From positions 2,914,001-2,978,000 of the forward strand of contig JAFEKR010000006.1 in NCBI GenBank assembly GCA_019022495.1: 64,000 nucleotides of DNA. The letters are read 5' to 3'. The notes beneath the pieces were generated by a model, which was given only the letters and a program-made list of their open reading frames with translations, was not told the DNA's origin and searched no databases. Shown piece after piece: positions 44,985 to 56,600 of the stretch. Position 1 is the first letter of the stretch; the number at the start of each line of letters is the position of its first letter. The DNA is from Epichloe hybrida. Its lineage: Eukaryota; Ascomycota; Sordariomycetes; Hypocreales; Clavicipitaceae. A program made the translations under genes and the position numbers.

Positions 44985-47351
44985 ATGTCGACTCCCTCTC
45001 TGATTGATCATTCACCCCACCAACCTGAGCCGTCACCTCGGGTGGCAACAGCATCAAACGTCATCCTCATCGACAATTACGATTCTTTCACTTGGAACAT
45101 TTACCAATATCTCGTTCTCGAGGGAGCTACCGTTCACGTCTTCAGAAATGACCAGATCACTGTGGAGGAATTGATCAAGAAAAACCCAACACAGCTCATT
45201 ATTAGTCCCGGGCCAGGCCATCCCGCCACCGATTCCGGCGTGAGCAGGGATGCTATCCGACATTTCGCCGGCAAGATTCCTATCTTTGGTGTATGCATGG
45301 GACTGTAAGTGATGGCAAATCTCCTCCAGCATCAGCTAGAAGAAAGGAAAAAAATTAGAAAAAAATTCTAATAGCAAGTAATCAGCCAATGCATATTCGA
45401 CGTATATGGAGGCGAAGTTGTATCCGCCGGAGAATGGTTGCACGGCAAGACTTCGCCACTTACTCACGACTCCAAGGGCGTCTTTGCCGGCTTGGATCAA
45501 GGCCTTCCTGTGACTCGATATCACTCTCTGGCAGGAGCTCATGTGACGCTGCCTGACTGTTTGGAGGTAACGTCTTGGGTTGCCAAGGATGACGGCTCCC
45601 CAGGCATCATTCAAGGTGTGCGTCACAAGAAATTCGCCGTGGAAGGAGTGCAATTCCATCCGGAGAGCATTCTCACCGCCCATGGGCGCAAAATCATCAA
45701 GAACTTCCTGCATATGCAGAGCGGCACCTGGGAGGGCAATGAACCGCCCCAACAGTCGGCATCCACTAACGGCGCTGCTGTTGCTGCTGAGCCGAAAAAG
45801 AGCAACATATTGCGGAGGATTTACATACTTCGCAAAGCTGCCGTTGCTTTTCAGAAAGGGATTCATTCTCAAAGGATGTCCGACCTCCAAGCCGCGTATG
45901 ACCTAAAATGCGCTCCTCCACAGGTCCCTTTTGTTGCCCGACTCAAGCAATCGCCGTTCGATGTATCTCTCATGGCCGAGATCAAGCGAGGATCACCATC
46001 CAAGGGCGTATTCGCTCTTGAAATCAATGCGCCAGTGCAAGCGCGAAAGTACGCATTAGCTGGCGCCAGTGTAATTTCAGTCCTGACCGAGCCCGAATGG
46101 TTCAAGGGTAGCATCGAGGACCTGCGCGCCGTCAGACAAGTACTAGATGGCATGCCAAACAGACCAGCTATCTTGCGAAAAGACTTCATCTTTGACGAAT
46201 ACCAAATTCTGGAAGCAAGACTGGCTGGAGCGGACACAGTCTTGCTGATAGTAAAGATGCTCGACACTGAAGTGCTCGAGCGACTGTACAAGTACTCTCA
46301 ATCGTTGGGGATGGAACCGTTGGTTGAGGTGCAAACAGCTGAGGAAATGGAAACCGCAGTGAAGCTTGGTTCAAAAGTCATTGGAGTGAACAACAGAAAC
46401 TTGGAGAGTTTCGAAGTAGACTTGGGCACGACTGGCCGATTGCGGAAAATGGTACCCGACAATACGTTGATATGCGCCCTCAGTGGTATCAATAGCCACG
46501 AGGATGTGTTGATGTGCAAGAGAGACGGTGTTGATGCAGTCCTTGTTGGCGAGTCAATCATGCGAGCACCAGATGCCGGCGCTTTCATCACAGAGCTTTG
46601 CACGGGCTCCAAACCTTCAGAACCGAAGAAGAAACAGCCAAAGCCTCTATTCGTCAAGATTTGCGGGACTCGAAGTGCCGAAGCGGCAAAGCAGGCCGTT
46701 GAGTCCAAAGCCGACTTTGTCGGAGTCTGTCTAGTCCCTGGATCCAAGCGATGCGTCTCTCATGAGACAGCACTGGCCATTGCCGACGCTGTACATGCTT
46801 CTGGCAACAATCTTGCTGACAGAATCGAGGATTCTATTCCAGAGACCAGTGCCACTGATTACTTTGTTACGGCAGCGAACAGGCTCCAAGGCCCAGGAAC
46901 GCGTCTTGTTGGCATCTTCCAAAACCAGCCGCTGAGTGAGGTTTTGGAGAAGCAGAGACTGTACAATCTTGACCTGGTGCAGCTCCACGGCGACGAGCCC
47001 ATCGAATGGGCCAAGGTCATTCCTGTCCCAGTCATTCGAGCTTTCAAGCCTGGCGACGTGGGCATCGGATTGCGCGGTTACCACACAGTACCCTTACTTG
47101 ACCCTGGTGCCGGGTCTGGGAAGCTGCTGGACCTATCTGACGTGAAGGCTGCCTTGGAAATAGACGCTGATTTGAGAATCATCCTGGCCGGGGGCTTGAA
47201 CCCAGACAACGTCGCGGAAGCAGTAAATGCTCTCGGGGAGTCCAGTGACCGTGTCATCGGTGTCGATGTCAGCAGTGGTGTCGAGGAGGATGGGAAGCAA
47301 AGTTTGGCCAAGATTGCTGCTTTCGTCAAGGCCGCGAAAGCGATTCGATAA
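44985..47351 (+). CDS. trpC: Trifunctional anthranilate synthase component II / indole-3-glycerol-phosphate synthase / phosphoribosylanthranilate isomerase
   Basis: Two exons (44985-45304, 45386-47351) with an 81-bp phase-2 intron give 761 aa, the size of Neurospora trp-1. Residues 24-240 form the class-I glutamine amidotransferase, with [17 protein letters not shown], the nucleophile Cys104 in GVCMGLQ and the His-Glu pair in QFHPES. The middle is indole-glycerol-phosphate synthase ([32 protein letters not shown]). The C-terminus is phosphoribosylanthranilate isomerase ([27 protein letters not shown]). Three steps of tryptophan synthesis therefore sit in one chain, the usual filamentous-fungal arrangement. 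Component I would be encoded elsewhere. The intron falls inside the nucleophile-elbow codons, as in relatives. Confidence 0.97.
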
Positions 47352-47632
47352 AAATAGAACACGTGTTATATCTCTAGTTCTCACTCCCTACGGGCAAGAC
47401 CTTCTTTCTTCACAAATCCCTTTTCTGCTGTCGCCCGTGAGTGAACCTGTTTCCCGCCAACCGCTCGGCAACTGTCTACACAAATTCCCGTCTCTCACCC
47501 CCAGCTCTCACAGTACAACCAGCAACAAGTTTCGCAATCTTCTTGCCCCCCCCCCTCTTATTTCTTCATTCAGCATCCCGTTTTTCCACCGTCATAACAA
47601 GCGGTTTTCAAAGCCTGTGAATCAAGCCAAAC

Positions 47633-49168
47633 ATGGCCTCCCAGAAATTCAAGCACAAAGTCATCGCCATAGCTGGTCCGCCTCCCGACGGACTGACCAT
47701 AACAAACTCAAGCACTGGACCGAGATTCACAAAGGAAGATTCGCGCACGAGCTGGACGAGCATGTCACGCATTTGCTTTGCACAAAGGAGCAGTTCAAGC
47801 AACGAGTTCCACGAGGTTCGTCGGCCACCCAAAAAAAAAAAAAAAAAACCAACCAACCCCTTCTCATTTCAGGATTTTCCTTGTCAAAAACTGACTGACT
47901 TCTTACTTTTCCATGGTTAGTAAGAGAAGGCCTCAAGCGCAAGAGATTGAAGATTGTCGACTTTGACTGGTTCGAATTATCTGCCGGCCCAGGAAGAGTC
48001 GAAAAGGTCGCAAAGTACTGCCACAGACACATGCTCAAGAAACAAGAGGCCACAAGGCGAGAGAGGGAACGGATCGAGAGAGGCAAATTCTTGGCAGAGA
48101 GATTTGTAAACACGAGTATGTGGGAAAAAAAAGAAAAAAAACCCCCCATCGCCAATTTCTCACCCAGGGGCTCGCTCACGAACGTGGTGTATAGATCTCT
48201 ACCGCGTGCACTACGATGATTACAATTTTCGCTACCAAGTCAGCTTGGTTCGTGAGAATTATCTCGAGTCGGGACATCGGGAGCGACACGTTCTTTACGT
48301 ATGTACAAGATTCCCACATCCATGAATTATAGCTAATTTTTTCCGTCTTTTTTTTTGGGGGAGGGGGGGGGTTTGATGGGGGGAAAAAAAAAAAAGCTCT
48401 TTGAATCCATTGCCAGACCGCCCCTGTTCTTGTTCGCGGCCAAGTACTTCCGCCGCAACGGCGACGCGCAACCCGCCTACTTCCGACAGAGTGACTGCTC
48501 GGGACTGTTCGACGACGAGTTCGGCCACTTTAGACGTTTTTTTCGCGCCAAGACGGGGATTCGATGGGAGGATCGGGTCGTTCTCCATGGCACGATGCCT
48601 GCCTCGTTCTTTGCGTATACGCCGCCGGTTTGTTGACGACTCCCCCTCCCTTCGCTGCTGCCCAGCCCCCACCCCCTTGACTTCTTGCAACATGCCGACT
48701 GACGTGACGTTTGGTGACGTTTGAAAGAATCGCGGCAAGCCTGTTGGGCGGAACGGCTTGTTTTCTGCAACCATGAGCCGGGAATTGAATGCCGCGCTGC
48801 GAGGTCTACCTGCTCTGGCGGTCGGGGAGCAATTGGGTCGAGACGATGAGGAGGTTGGGACGGAGGCAGTTGGTGATGCGATGCTCCAGGAGGAGGGGGA
48901 CTACGACAAAGACGACGACAAAGATGATGGCGTCGACTGGTCTTTGATCAATGCCAAAGATGCTAGTGACTTGGAGTCGGGTGGTGTCGAGATGGAATGG
49001 AGCGACAGTGAAGATCAGGACGACCTCGAGATACTTGGAGATTCTCCCAACACGAGCTCGTCTGACGAGGAGGGCAAGATGGGACTGTGTTTTGAACTGC
49101 CGTCTGATGATGATGATGATGATAAAGGTGTCCGCATGGGCGATATGGCGGCCTTAGATGAGGATTGA
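47633..49168 (+). CDS. BRCT-domain protein of unknown function (apparent one-base frameshift in exon 1)
   Basis: Exons are 47633-47815, 47921-48115, 48195-48298, 48397-48627 and 48728-49168, about 384 aa if the break is bridged. The start MASQKFKHKVIAIAGPPPD leads into HNKLKHWTEIHKGRF...HVTHLLCTKEQF, an N-terminal BRCT fold, but only by changing frame near 47690. One base appears missing. Exon 2 continues with KRLKIVDFDWFE. Exons 3-4 (LYRVHYDDYNFRYQVSLVRE, then FLFAAKYFRRNG) form a second conserved region that I cannot name with confidence (somewhat WGR-like). The tail is very acidic, with Asp runs. Introns 1-3 contain homopolymer tracts up to A18. BRCT proteins usually bind phospho-peptides in DNA-damage responses; no role is assigned. 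Confidence 0.72.
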
Positions 49169-49406
49169 GAGAAGGGCTACTTTCACCATGGCATTTCCTC
49201 ATCGTGGGCGCAAAACGACGGCGTATGCTCGGGTCATCGATTCCATCACATAGAACATAGTGGGATTCGGGAATTTTCGAATGTTTAGTAGGATTCGTAC
49301 GAAAAAAAAAAAAAAAACCCCCCACAATCGTTATTCGTCAATGAACAATACCTCCGGCGTGATATCGTACAAAGGTCAAATCGATATTTGCCTAATCGCC
49401 CCATCG

Positions 49407-50590
49407 TCAGAACCTCAATTTAGGCATCACGAAAACCACCAGCAGCAGTCCAACCATAAGGCCATACACCCACGCGAACAGCATCATTCGCCCCCACCAG
49501 CCCTTGCCCTCCGTCATCCTCCTCAACGTGCCCATTCTCCCTCTTGCCGTCTCCATGCTCTGTTCCGTTTTGGAGATTCCCTCTCCCGCTTTTTCAACAA
49601 CGTTCTTGTCGGCGTCCAGGGTTGAAGAGAACTTCTGGGAGCTCGCTTTCAGCGCGCTGGCCATTCTGAGAATCGATTCGGAGAGCGAGTCTTGCTCTGC
49701 TCTCTGCTGGTCGAGTATTGCTTCGGCTGTGGCCGTGGACGTCTGTGACTCGGCGGGCCTGTGGCGGCTGGCGAACAGGGCGGCGCGAGCACTAGTATGT
49801 GCGGGCGGCGATATCGATGCCGATGATGTGTTGGGATGTGCAGACGAGCGAGACCGGAGTTCCTGCGTGGTTTGCGTGGTTTGCGGGACTGGCGAGGAGG
49901 AGGGTGGTGGTGCAGCTTTTTGAGCAGAGTGTGACGATGATCGAGGGGACTCATGCGTGGGCGTGGGCTCGCGAGAAACAGAATCAGAGGGAGTATCGAC
50001 TATTTGAGGCACGTCTATCGCATCTGAGGATAGGGAGTCCATGCTTTCGCTGGGTGTCTGAATCATGCCTGCCAGGAGGTCCTCCTCGTCTGAGCTATCA
50101 TCTTCGTCATTTGCCATCTGTGCTCCATGTCAGCGAAATTGCCGAAATACCCGTAGAATTCGTCGCCGTCGCCGTCGCCGTCGCCGTCTCACTTGTCTCA
50201 AATCTTGCAATCGGTCCAACAGCGTCTCCAGCCTGTCCCGATTGATGTTCAGGATGTTTTGCGTTTCGATTCTTTTCGTTGGCGCCTTGACCTGCAAGGC
50301 ATCTTGCTCGAGCTTGGTCAAAACGGAGCGCGCATGACCCAGATTCTGTGCCATATTTGTTAGTCCATTCATGCACGAGCATGCGTCTACGGCGACCTTC
50401 AGGCAGGCCGTACCGATTGTACTCTGGTTCTCTCGTACTCGCTTGTTCTGAGTCGTCGCTCGCGCTCGGGTGTGGGATGGAGGACGTTTTGTTCCAATCT
50501 CAAGAGCAGTCGTGTCAATGCTGCCAGAGCCGCCTCAGGAGATGATGCAGCCGTTTCTGAAATGGCCGAGGATTGCGACACACGGGCCAT
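49407..50590 (-). CDS. USE1: ER SNARE Use1
   Basis: Three exons (50590-50414, 50345-50193, 50117-49407) give 346 aa; introns are 68 and 75 bp, both phase 0. The N-terminal helical part (LTRLLLRLEQNVL, LTKLEQDALQVK, NINRDRLETLLDRL) is typical of Use1. A disordered Ser/Pro/Thr section follows, then a SNARE coiled coil (AEAILDQQRAEQDSLSESIL to ETARGRMGTLR) and a C-terminal membrane anchor (MLFAWVYGLMVGLLLVVFVM). Use1 works with Sec20, Ufe1 and Sec22 in Golgi-to-ER retrograde fusion. Intron 2 has a GCCGTC-type repeat (50157-50188). The gene converges with the BRCT gene, 238 bp away. Confidence 0.88.
50157..50188. repeat. GTCGCC hexamer repeat in a USE1 intron
   Basis: About five tandem GTCGCC units lie just inside the donor of intron 2, leaving only the GTGAGA splice site between the exon and the repeat. 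Confidence 0.85.
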
Positions 50591-51750
50591 CTTTTCAAGT
50601 AGACAAGTAGAGGGTCACGACACGGTGTATGAGGAAGAAATTCAGAGGTGACGTCGCGAGCAAGGAAGCTTGCTGACGCCACATGGCATCGATTTTTTTT
50701 GTTGGTTGGTCTGGGTCTGGGGGTGAGAGGGTGGGTGAGAGGGGGGTGGGGGTAGGTAAGGGTGAGGGATTGCAAATAAAACATGCATGCGTGAGGCAGC
50801 CCGGGCTTAAAGAGTCATCCACACATGGCAAAGTCAACAGTAGACTGAGTCAATAAGACCCCGGTAATCTGTGGCTTCGATCATGAACTTCTCCAGATGT
50901 CGTAGTGATGCCTCCTGGTTAGGCTGCACTGGACGTTAAATCGTGGGTGAGCTGACTAGATTCAGATTGCTCACTTTCAAATGTGCGCAGTTGTTTATGT
51001 TTGTGAGAGTTGGTCAATTCCTGGCCCGTCGCGTCGGCTACTGCTGGAGAAAAGAGCTAAATAATGCCAAAGACCATTATCAAAATGCCAGATCCGCTGA
51101 ACTCCGCTGTGTGAATAGCTATTTCCCTTTCCCCTTTCCCCTCCAATTCCATTTCCGTTTTCCGTTTTCCGTTTCTCATGTATTGGCGTGTGCTTATGCG
51201 TGTGCGTACTGTTTTAGTTTTCTTTTCACCATCCGCGCCGGAGAGACTGATAGAAGGAAAAGCAAAAGACCATAGAAAGGGAAAACAAGATAACAAGACA
51301 TAAAAGGGCCCAATGGCCAGAACACAGATTATATCATTATCAACCACGTCCCTAGTCCAGCGCTCATGCAACACCCAAAGTGGTAGACATCGCGTCTTCG
51401 AATTATTAGGCTGACTAAAATAGTCGAGAGTCGCCTCACTCTGACGCGAACCGAAGGAAAAAAAAACACAATGTGAAAAAGGGAAGAGAAATTTAAGAAA
51501 AAGACTTGCTCCCAACGCCAGTCCAATGCAGTCTTGATGCGATGTCCATCGTGAAACGATGGCAGAATTGCGAGATTAATTAAGACGTTGCAGGGCGTGC
51601 GTTGTCTTTCGTGGTCATGAACAAGTTCGAAAGCTGGGCCGTGGCCAAAGCTTTGCAGATTTCAACAGTCAGTCTGTATGCAGCAATCCTCGGCAGGAGC
51701 ATGCATCTAACTCCTGTGAAAGGGCATTCATGCAATACATTTGGTCGAAT
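50591..51750. other. Intergenic region USE1 upstream / ABC transporter downstream
   Basis: Contains simple sequence (GGGTGAGAGG-like at 50715-50760, TTTCC-rich at 51120-51175) and no recognisable gene. Confidence 0.5.
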
Positions 51751-54700
51751 TCAAGTTTGGTGCTGATCACCCCCCTGCTCGTCTGTGTGTTCTTCGGTAT
51801 GTGTAGATTCAGCATCAGACGAAGCTGATGACCCAGATGCGGACGAGGATGCCGAAGTTGTCTCTTCTCCTCGGTTACCACGACTCGTGGCATTACCAGA
51901 GAGCGTTCCGGAGGAGCCCATACTGTGATAATCTTCCATAGTGGCCTCGTCTGGCGTTTTTGACCCCATGTTAGCTCGTCTCATCGCCCTTGCGGCTTTC
52001 AGATGCGCCTCTCGGGCAGCGTCCAAAGCCCGTTCAGCCCGGATCTGCTTTTCCCACATGGAGGCGTATCGTCCATTGGCGTCAAGTAACTCATCGTGAG
52101 TCCCTCTTTCGACAACCTCGCCGGCATGAAGCACGATAATTTGATCAGCGTGAGTAATGGTGGACAGTCGGTGTCTGTAATTTGATAAGTTTCGTTAGCA
52201 ACAAGGGGCAGACATGAATATTAGATCAAGGCAACAATCGCCGACAACGCCGTGATTGAGCAATCGACTTACGCGATAATCAGGAGGGTACGGCCCTCTC
52301 CTATATTCCACACATTGTCCTGAATCTCTTGCTCAGTGTGTGTGTCTAATGCTGAAGTCGCTTCGTCCAGCATGATGATTCTGGGGTCCTTGAGGATTGT
52401 TCGAGCGATGGCGACACGCTGCTTCTCGCCTCCACTGAGCCTCAGTCCACGCTCTCCAACTTGCGTGTTGTATTGATCTGGGAAACTCATGATGCGATCG
52501 TGAATGCTTGCGGCTCGGCATGCCTCGAAGACATCTTCTTCCGTGGCTGAAGGGTTTGCGTACTTGAGATTGTACATCAGAGACTCGTTGAACAAAGTCG
52601 TGTCCTGTGGAACAACTCCAATCTGCCTACGGACCGAGTCGATTGTGAGGTCTTTGACATTTTTGCCGTCAAATTCGATGCTACCCTCGTCGCAGTCATA
52701 ATAACGAAACATGTGACGAAAGAGGGTAGACTTGCCGCCGCCCGACTCACCAACGAAAGCAGTGGTGGTTCCCGGAGCACAATCGAAGCTGATGTTGCGC
52801 AACGCAGGCTTGCGCCTGTCGTAAGCAAAGCTCACATTCTTCCACCGGACGTGGCCACGGAAATTTTCCAGCGGGACCGCATCTGGGGAGTCTACAACTG
52901 TTGGCTGAATTTTGAACAGCTCCAGAAGGCGCTCGCCCGATATCATGGCCTGTTGCACAGTTCTATAGAAAGTTCCGAAAAAGTTCAATGGACCCTGGAG
53001 CTGTGTCAAGTAAGCCACCACGGTGAACCAATTTCCGGGTGTTCGCACGCCCACGGCGACTTGCCAGCCACAGACCAAGGTAGCCACAATCCTTCCGAGA
53101 TTGAAAACAAGAGTCTGGCAAATGTTCATTAGAACCATGCCCATCTGGACATTTGCCTCAGCTCGCTGGAACACGGCGACTTTGTCTTGGTATCGCCGGG
53201 ACTCGAACTCTTCCGCGTTGAAGTACTTGACAGTTTCGTAACTCGATATGGAGTCATTCTTGACGGCTTCCTCCTCTCGGTCCGCGTTCGTCATTTCACG
53301 CCTTTGGTCGGCTCGTGTGGAAGCCATCTTGATGGTCATGTACAAGTACCAGCAAATATTGACCAGGTTCAGCTCGGCGTAAAACGGCCCAAACATTTTG
53401 TAGAACAAGAAAATGGAGAGAAACAAATCGAACAGCATGGGAATTACTTGAAATGTGACCTGTTCAAGAAACTGATTGATGGCTGAGCCCTTGTTCAAGG
53501 CGGAAAGAACCTCGCCAGTACGCTTCGACAAGTGAAAGTCAAGACTGAGACAATGGACGTGGTTGAAGGCTGCTGTCGTCAATCCTCTGTAGGAATATTG
53601 CGACACAGGGATCCACAGGAGGGATCTCAAGACCCCTAACAAGCCTGTCGGACCCTGCAAGATCCAGAGCACTCCCAAAGTCACCAAGTCTCGGAGTGGG
53701 AAGTTGTCCGTCGTTAGTGGCTCCCCACGACGCACATCTCGGATTGCCTGGTCTAAGTGGTCGACAACTTTACCAATTTGCCAAGGAACCGACACATTGA
53801 CCAGTCTCTGGATGACCACGAGAATGAAGCACAGCAGCACTTGAAGTTGCAGTCGTGTAGAGTCCTTCGGCCACAAGTATGGAAAGAACAGAGAGTATCC
53901 ACGAACGTACTCCCACCAGGTTCGGCGAGGAAGCTTCTCGGGACGATAGAAAGCCGCTTGATCCTCTTTTCGGGAAGTGCCATAGGCGGAGGCCCGTGTC
54001 GCACTTGACAGTGTTCGTTTGCGAGATCGTCGTTCTTGAGACCCATAAGCCTGCCCGTCCGTCGTCGCGTTCGTTTCGTACGTGCCGGCTGCCCGTCCAT
54101 TTAGCAGCGGTGTGGACTCCGTACAGTGTGCAGCCTCGAGTTCGTGGTCTCGGCGTTTGACTTTGAAGACCCAAGCGATACAGAAAAGGCTGATGAGTGC
54201 CAAAAGGTGTAGCAAACGAACAAAGTACAAGACCAAGTCAATCTTGGTCCAGTAATCTATGCAAGTCTTGTCGTTACGAAGATCGGCAGTTCGATTTAAA
54301 CGGATGAAGTGACAGTGGGTGGCAGCGATAAAGGTTGTGATGAAGAGCGTCAGTTCACCAACGAGGCCCAAGATCCAAGTTGCAAGATGTATGATGTTGG
54401 GACCTTTTTTCCAATCGAAGAGCGAAAAGAGAATGTATAGGTAAAAGAAGGTGGAGCCTATGACATGGACCTAGAGTGAGGTATAATGTTAGCCAAATCA
54501 AGAAACGATTCCGCGTACTGAGATGAGTTCGGCGACTCCCTCAATTTCCAAAAGTGTCAAGCATAAATCGGTATGGGTGGGGCCGTTTCCTTTTTCTTTT
54601 TCCTCTTGAACGTGTGTATACACATGTATTCAAGTATCAATTCATACAGACGCGCATGTGTGAAATTTTTGCAAACGCGCACACAAATAGATATGAAGAG

Positions 54701-55160
54701 GGGAGGCGACAGGCATACGTACCACACTGCATTCACCTGCCCATGGCAAGCCCTCTTTGGACCATTTGTAGGGGTTTTCATGCCAAAAAGCATGAACGAA
54801 CATGGACACACCCGTACCAACGTAGCTTAAAAACACAACGGCTACCAAATAACGGAAAACGTTTTTTGCTGCTGGGCCGAAACGGGGCCCCAGCTTGCGC
54901 TCACCATCATCTCGCCTCTTACGCTTCGTGATGGGCAGTGGCTTGCCGCCGGGTCCTTTAAGTGTGGAATGAACAATGTCCTCTTCCTTCTTGGCGTTGT
55001 ATACGCTGTACCAGGCAGCTCCTGTTACAAACGCGAGAAGAAGAATCAAGGCATAGATGTACTGAGTCTGGCGAAGAATGGCATCGCCTCGGCTGACGAC
55101 ATCAGTTGCAGACCCGGTGTCTCTCGAATCGGGAGGCTGGTTCTCGTCGGTGATGCTCAT
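51751..55160 (-). CDS. HMT1/ABCB6-type half ABC transporter
   Basis: Three exons (55160-54723, 54470-52273, 52174-51751) give 1019 aa; introns are 252 and 98 bp. About five N-terminal membrane segments form a TMD0-like extension ([35 protein letters not shown] and three more). A six-helix ABC transmembrane domain follows ([36 protein letters not shown]). The nucleotide-binding domain has Walker [10 protein letters not shown], signature LSGGEKQR, Walker [13 protein letters not shown] and H-loop AHRLST, completed across the last intron. This layout is that of fission-yeast Hmt1 and human ABCB6: vacuolar or mitochondrial export of metal-thiol conjugates or porphyrins. The NBD and membrane core also resemble mitochondrial Atm1, but the N-terminal extension favours HMT1. 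The Ser/Glu-rich tail is unstructured. Confidence 0.88.
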
Positions 55161-55664
55161 GGCGAACTAAAAGCAGCTGGAGTGTTAGCAAAGGAAAGAG
55201 GATACAGGCAAGTGACCAAAAAAAAAAAAACACCCGAGCAAAGCGGAATAGCTGGGTGTGACGGAGGACATACAGAGAGAGAGATGGAGAAGAGGCAAAT
55301 CACCTGGAGCAAACCATTGCCCTGCCAAAGTCAATTGGCAGCAGCTGGCGAGATGCAAACGAATGGGCAGATAGGAACAAAAGATTGCTCTTCTTGCACC
55401 GCAGTGACGAGAGGCCCGAGGGGGGAGGGAGAGGAGAGGTTTTGTGGGATGTTGTAGAGAAGAAGAGAGTGAATCCGGGTTGGAGAAGTTGGTTGCAAAT
55501 GTAGTACAAAAGCCGACTTGCCAAGACGTTCTTAGGTTACCTGCCTGCCTCCGTTGTAGGTACCTGCTTAGCGTATCTGACCCTTGTCACTGCTCGAGTA
55601 CGCTGCTGCCCACTGCCAACAACTGCTCTGACCGACCACCTGCACTGCACCTGCAGACACCGCC

Positions 55665-55716
55665 CACACCACACCACACCACACCACACCACACCACACC
55701 ACGCCACGCCACGCCA
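55665..55716. repeat. (ACACC)n grading into (ACGCC)n
   Basis: About seven ACACC units are followed by three ACGCC units, head to tail. Confidence 0.9.
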
Positions 55717-56088
55717 ACGCCACGCCACAACACATCAGGCCAGGCCGGCTACATTGGAGTTGAGGAGGCGATGGGCACGATGGCGATTTGTGGCCGCGGA
55801 TGGTATGTAGGTAGTAGTGCCCAGGTCCCATGTCTGCAGGTGATACGTCCCGGACGTACTGTCTGTCTGGTACAGCCCAGCTTGGCTCACACCCTCTCGA
55901 GGGCACTTGACGGCACACCCGCGACGACGGCAGTGAACCGAATGATCGAACCTTCTTTTGAACCACATACCCGGAAGAGTCGATCGAGTCGCATGCTCAC
56001 GCCTCCATGTTCAGATGTGTTCACAGTCAGAGTCCCACATTTATCATCCGCATCCACCCCCAACCCCCACCCCCGCACCCACTCACCT

Positions 56089-56154
56089 CACTTGTCTGTC
56101 ACTTGTCTGTCACTTGTCTGTCACTTGTCTGTCACTTGTCTGTCACTTGTCTGG
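56089..56154. repeat. Six tandem copies of CACTTGTCTGT
   Basis: Perfect 11-bp units at 56089, 56100, 56111, 56122 and 56133; the sixth ends in G. Confidence 0.95.
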
Positions 56155-56600
56155 TCTGGCACCCTGGTCCGCAGGCCTTGTTCTGCCATTTTGCCATCGA
56201 CACCGACGACTCGGCTGGACAGGGTAAATCGCCGTGAATCGCCCCTCACCTACCACCCATCAGCCATCCAGATTCCGCCAGATTCCAAACACGACGCGCG
56301 CGACATGGGGCCGGTCCTTTGAGCAAGACGCGAAGGCCAGATTTTGAATGCTTCGTCCACGTACTCCGTACTGACGTCTTTGTGCTCAAGCATATGCCAC
56401 TCTTTCTGTATGTGGATCTCTCTACCTGTGTGTCTGTGGATGATGTCCTTGAACCCCATCAAGTATTTCCTGCATGACATCCACAACCAAGCTTGATATT
56501 TATGCCCGGCAGCAATCGGGATCATCAAGAGTCATGAATGAATGGATGAATCGGCAGAGATCAAGTGCTACTGGCAGCTGCCATGACATCCAGCCCTGCT

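Larger units (their letters stand above)
55161..56600. other. ABC transporter upstream region with tandem repeats
   Basis: This likely holds the ABC transporter promoter. It carries a (CACAC/ACACC) pentamer array and an 11-bp repeat. A long open frame across 55444-56322 exists mainly because of these repeats and is not called. Confidence 0.5.

Noticed and set aside
55444..56322. 293-codon plus-strand frame
   Set aside because: Made open by the ACACC and CACTTGTCTGT tandem repeats; composition is non-protein-like.
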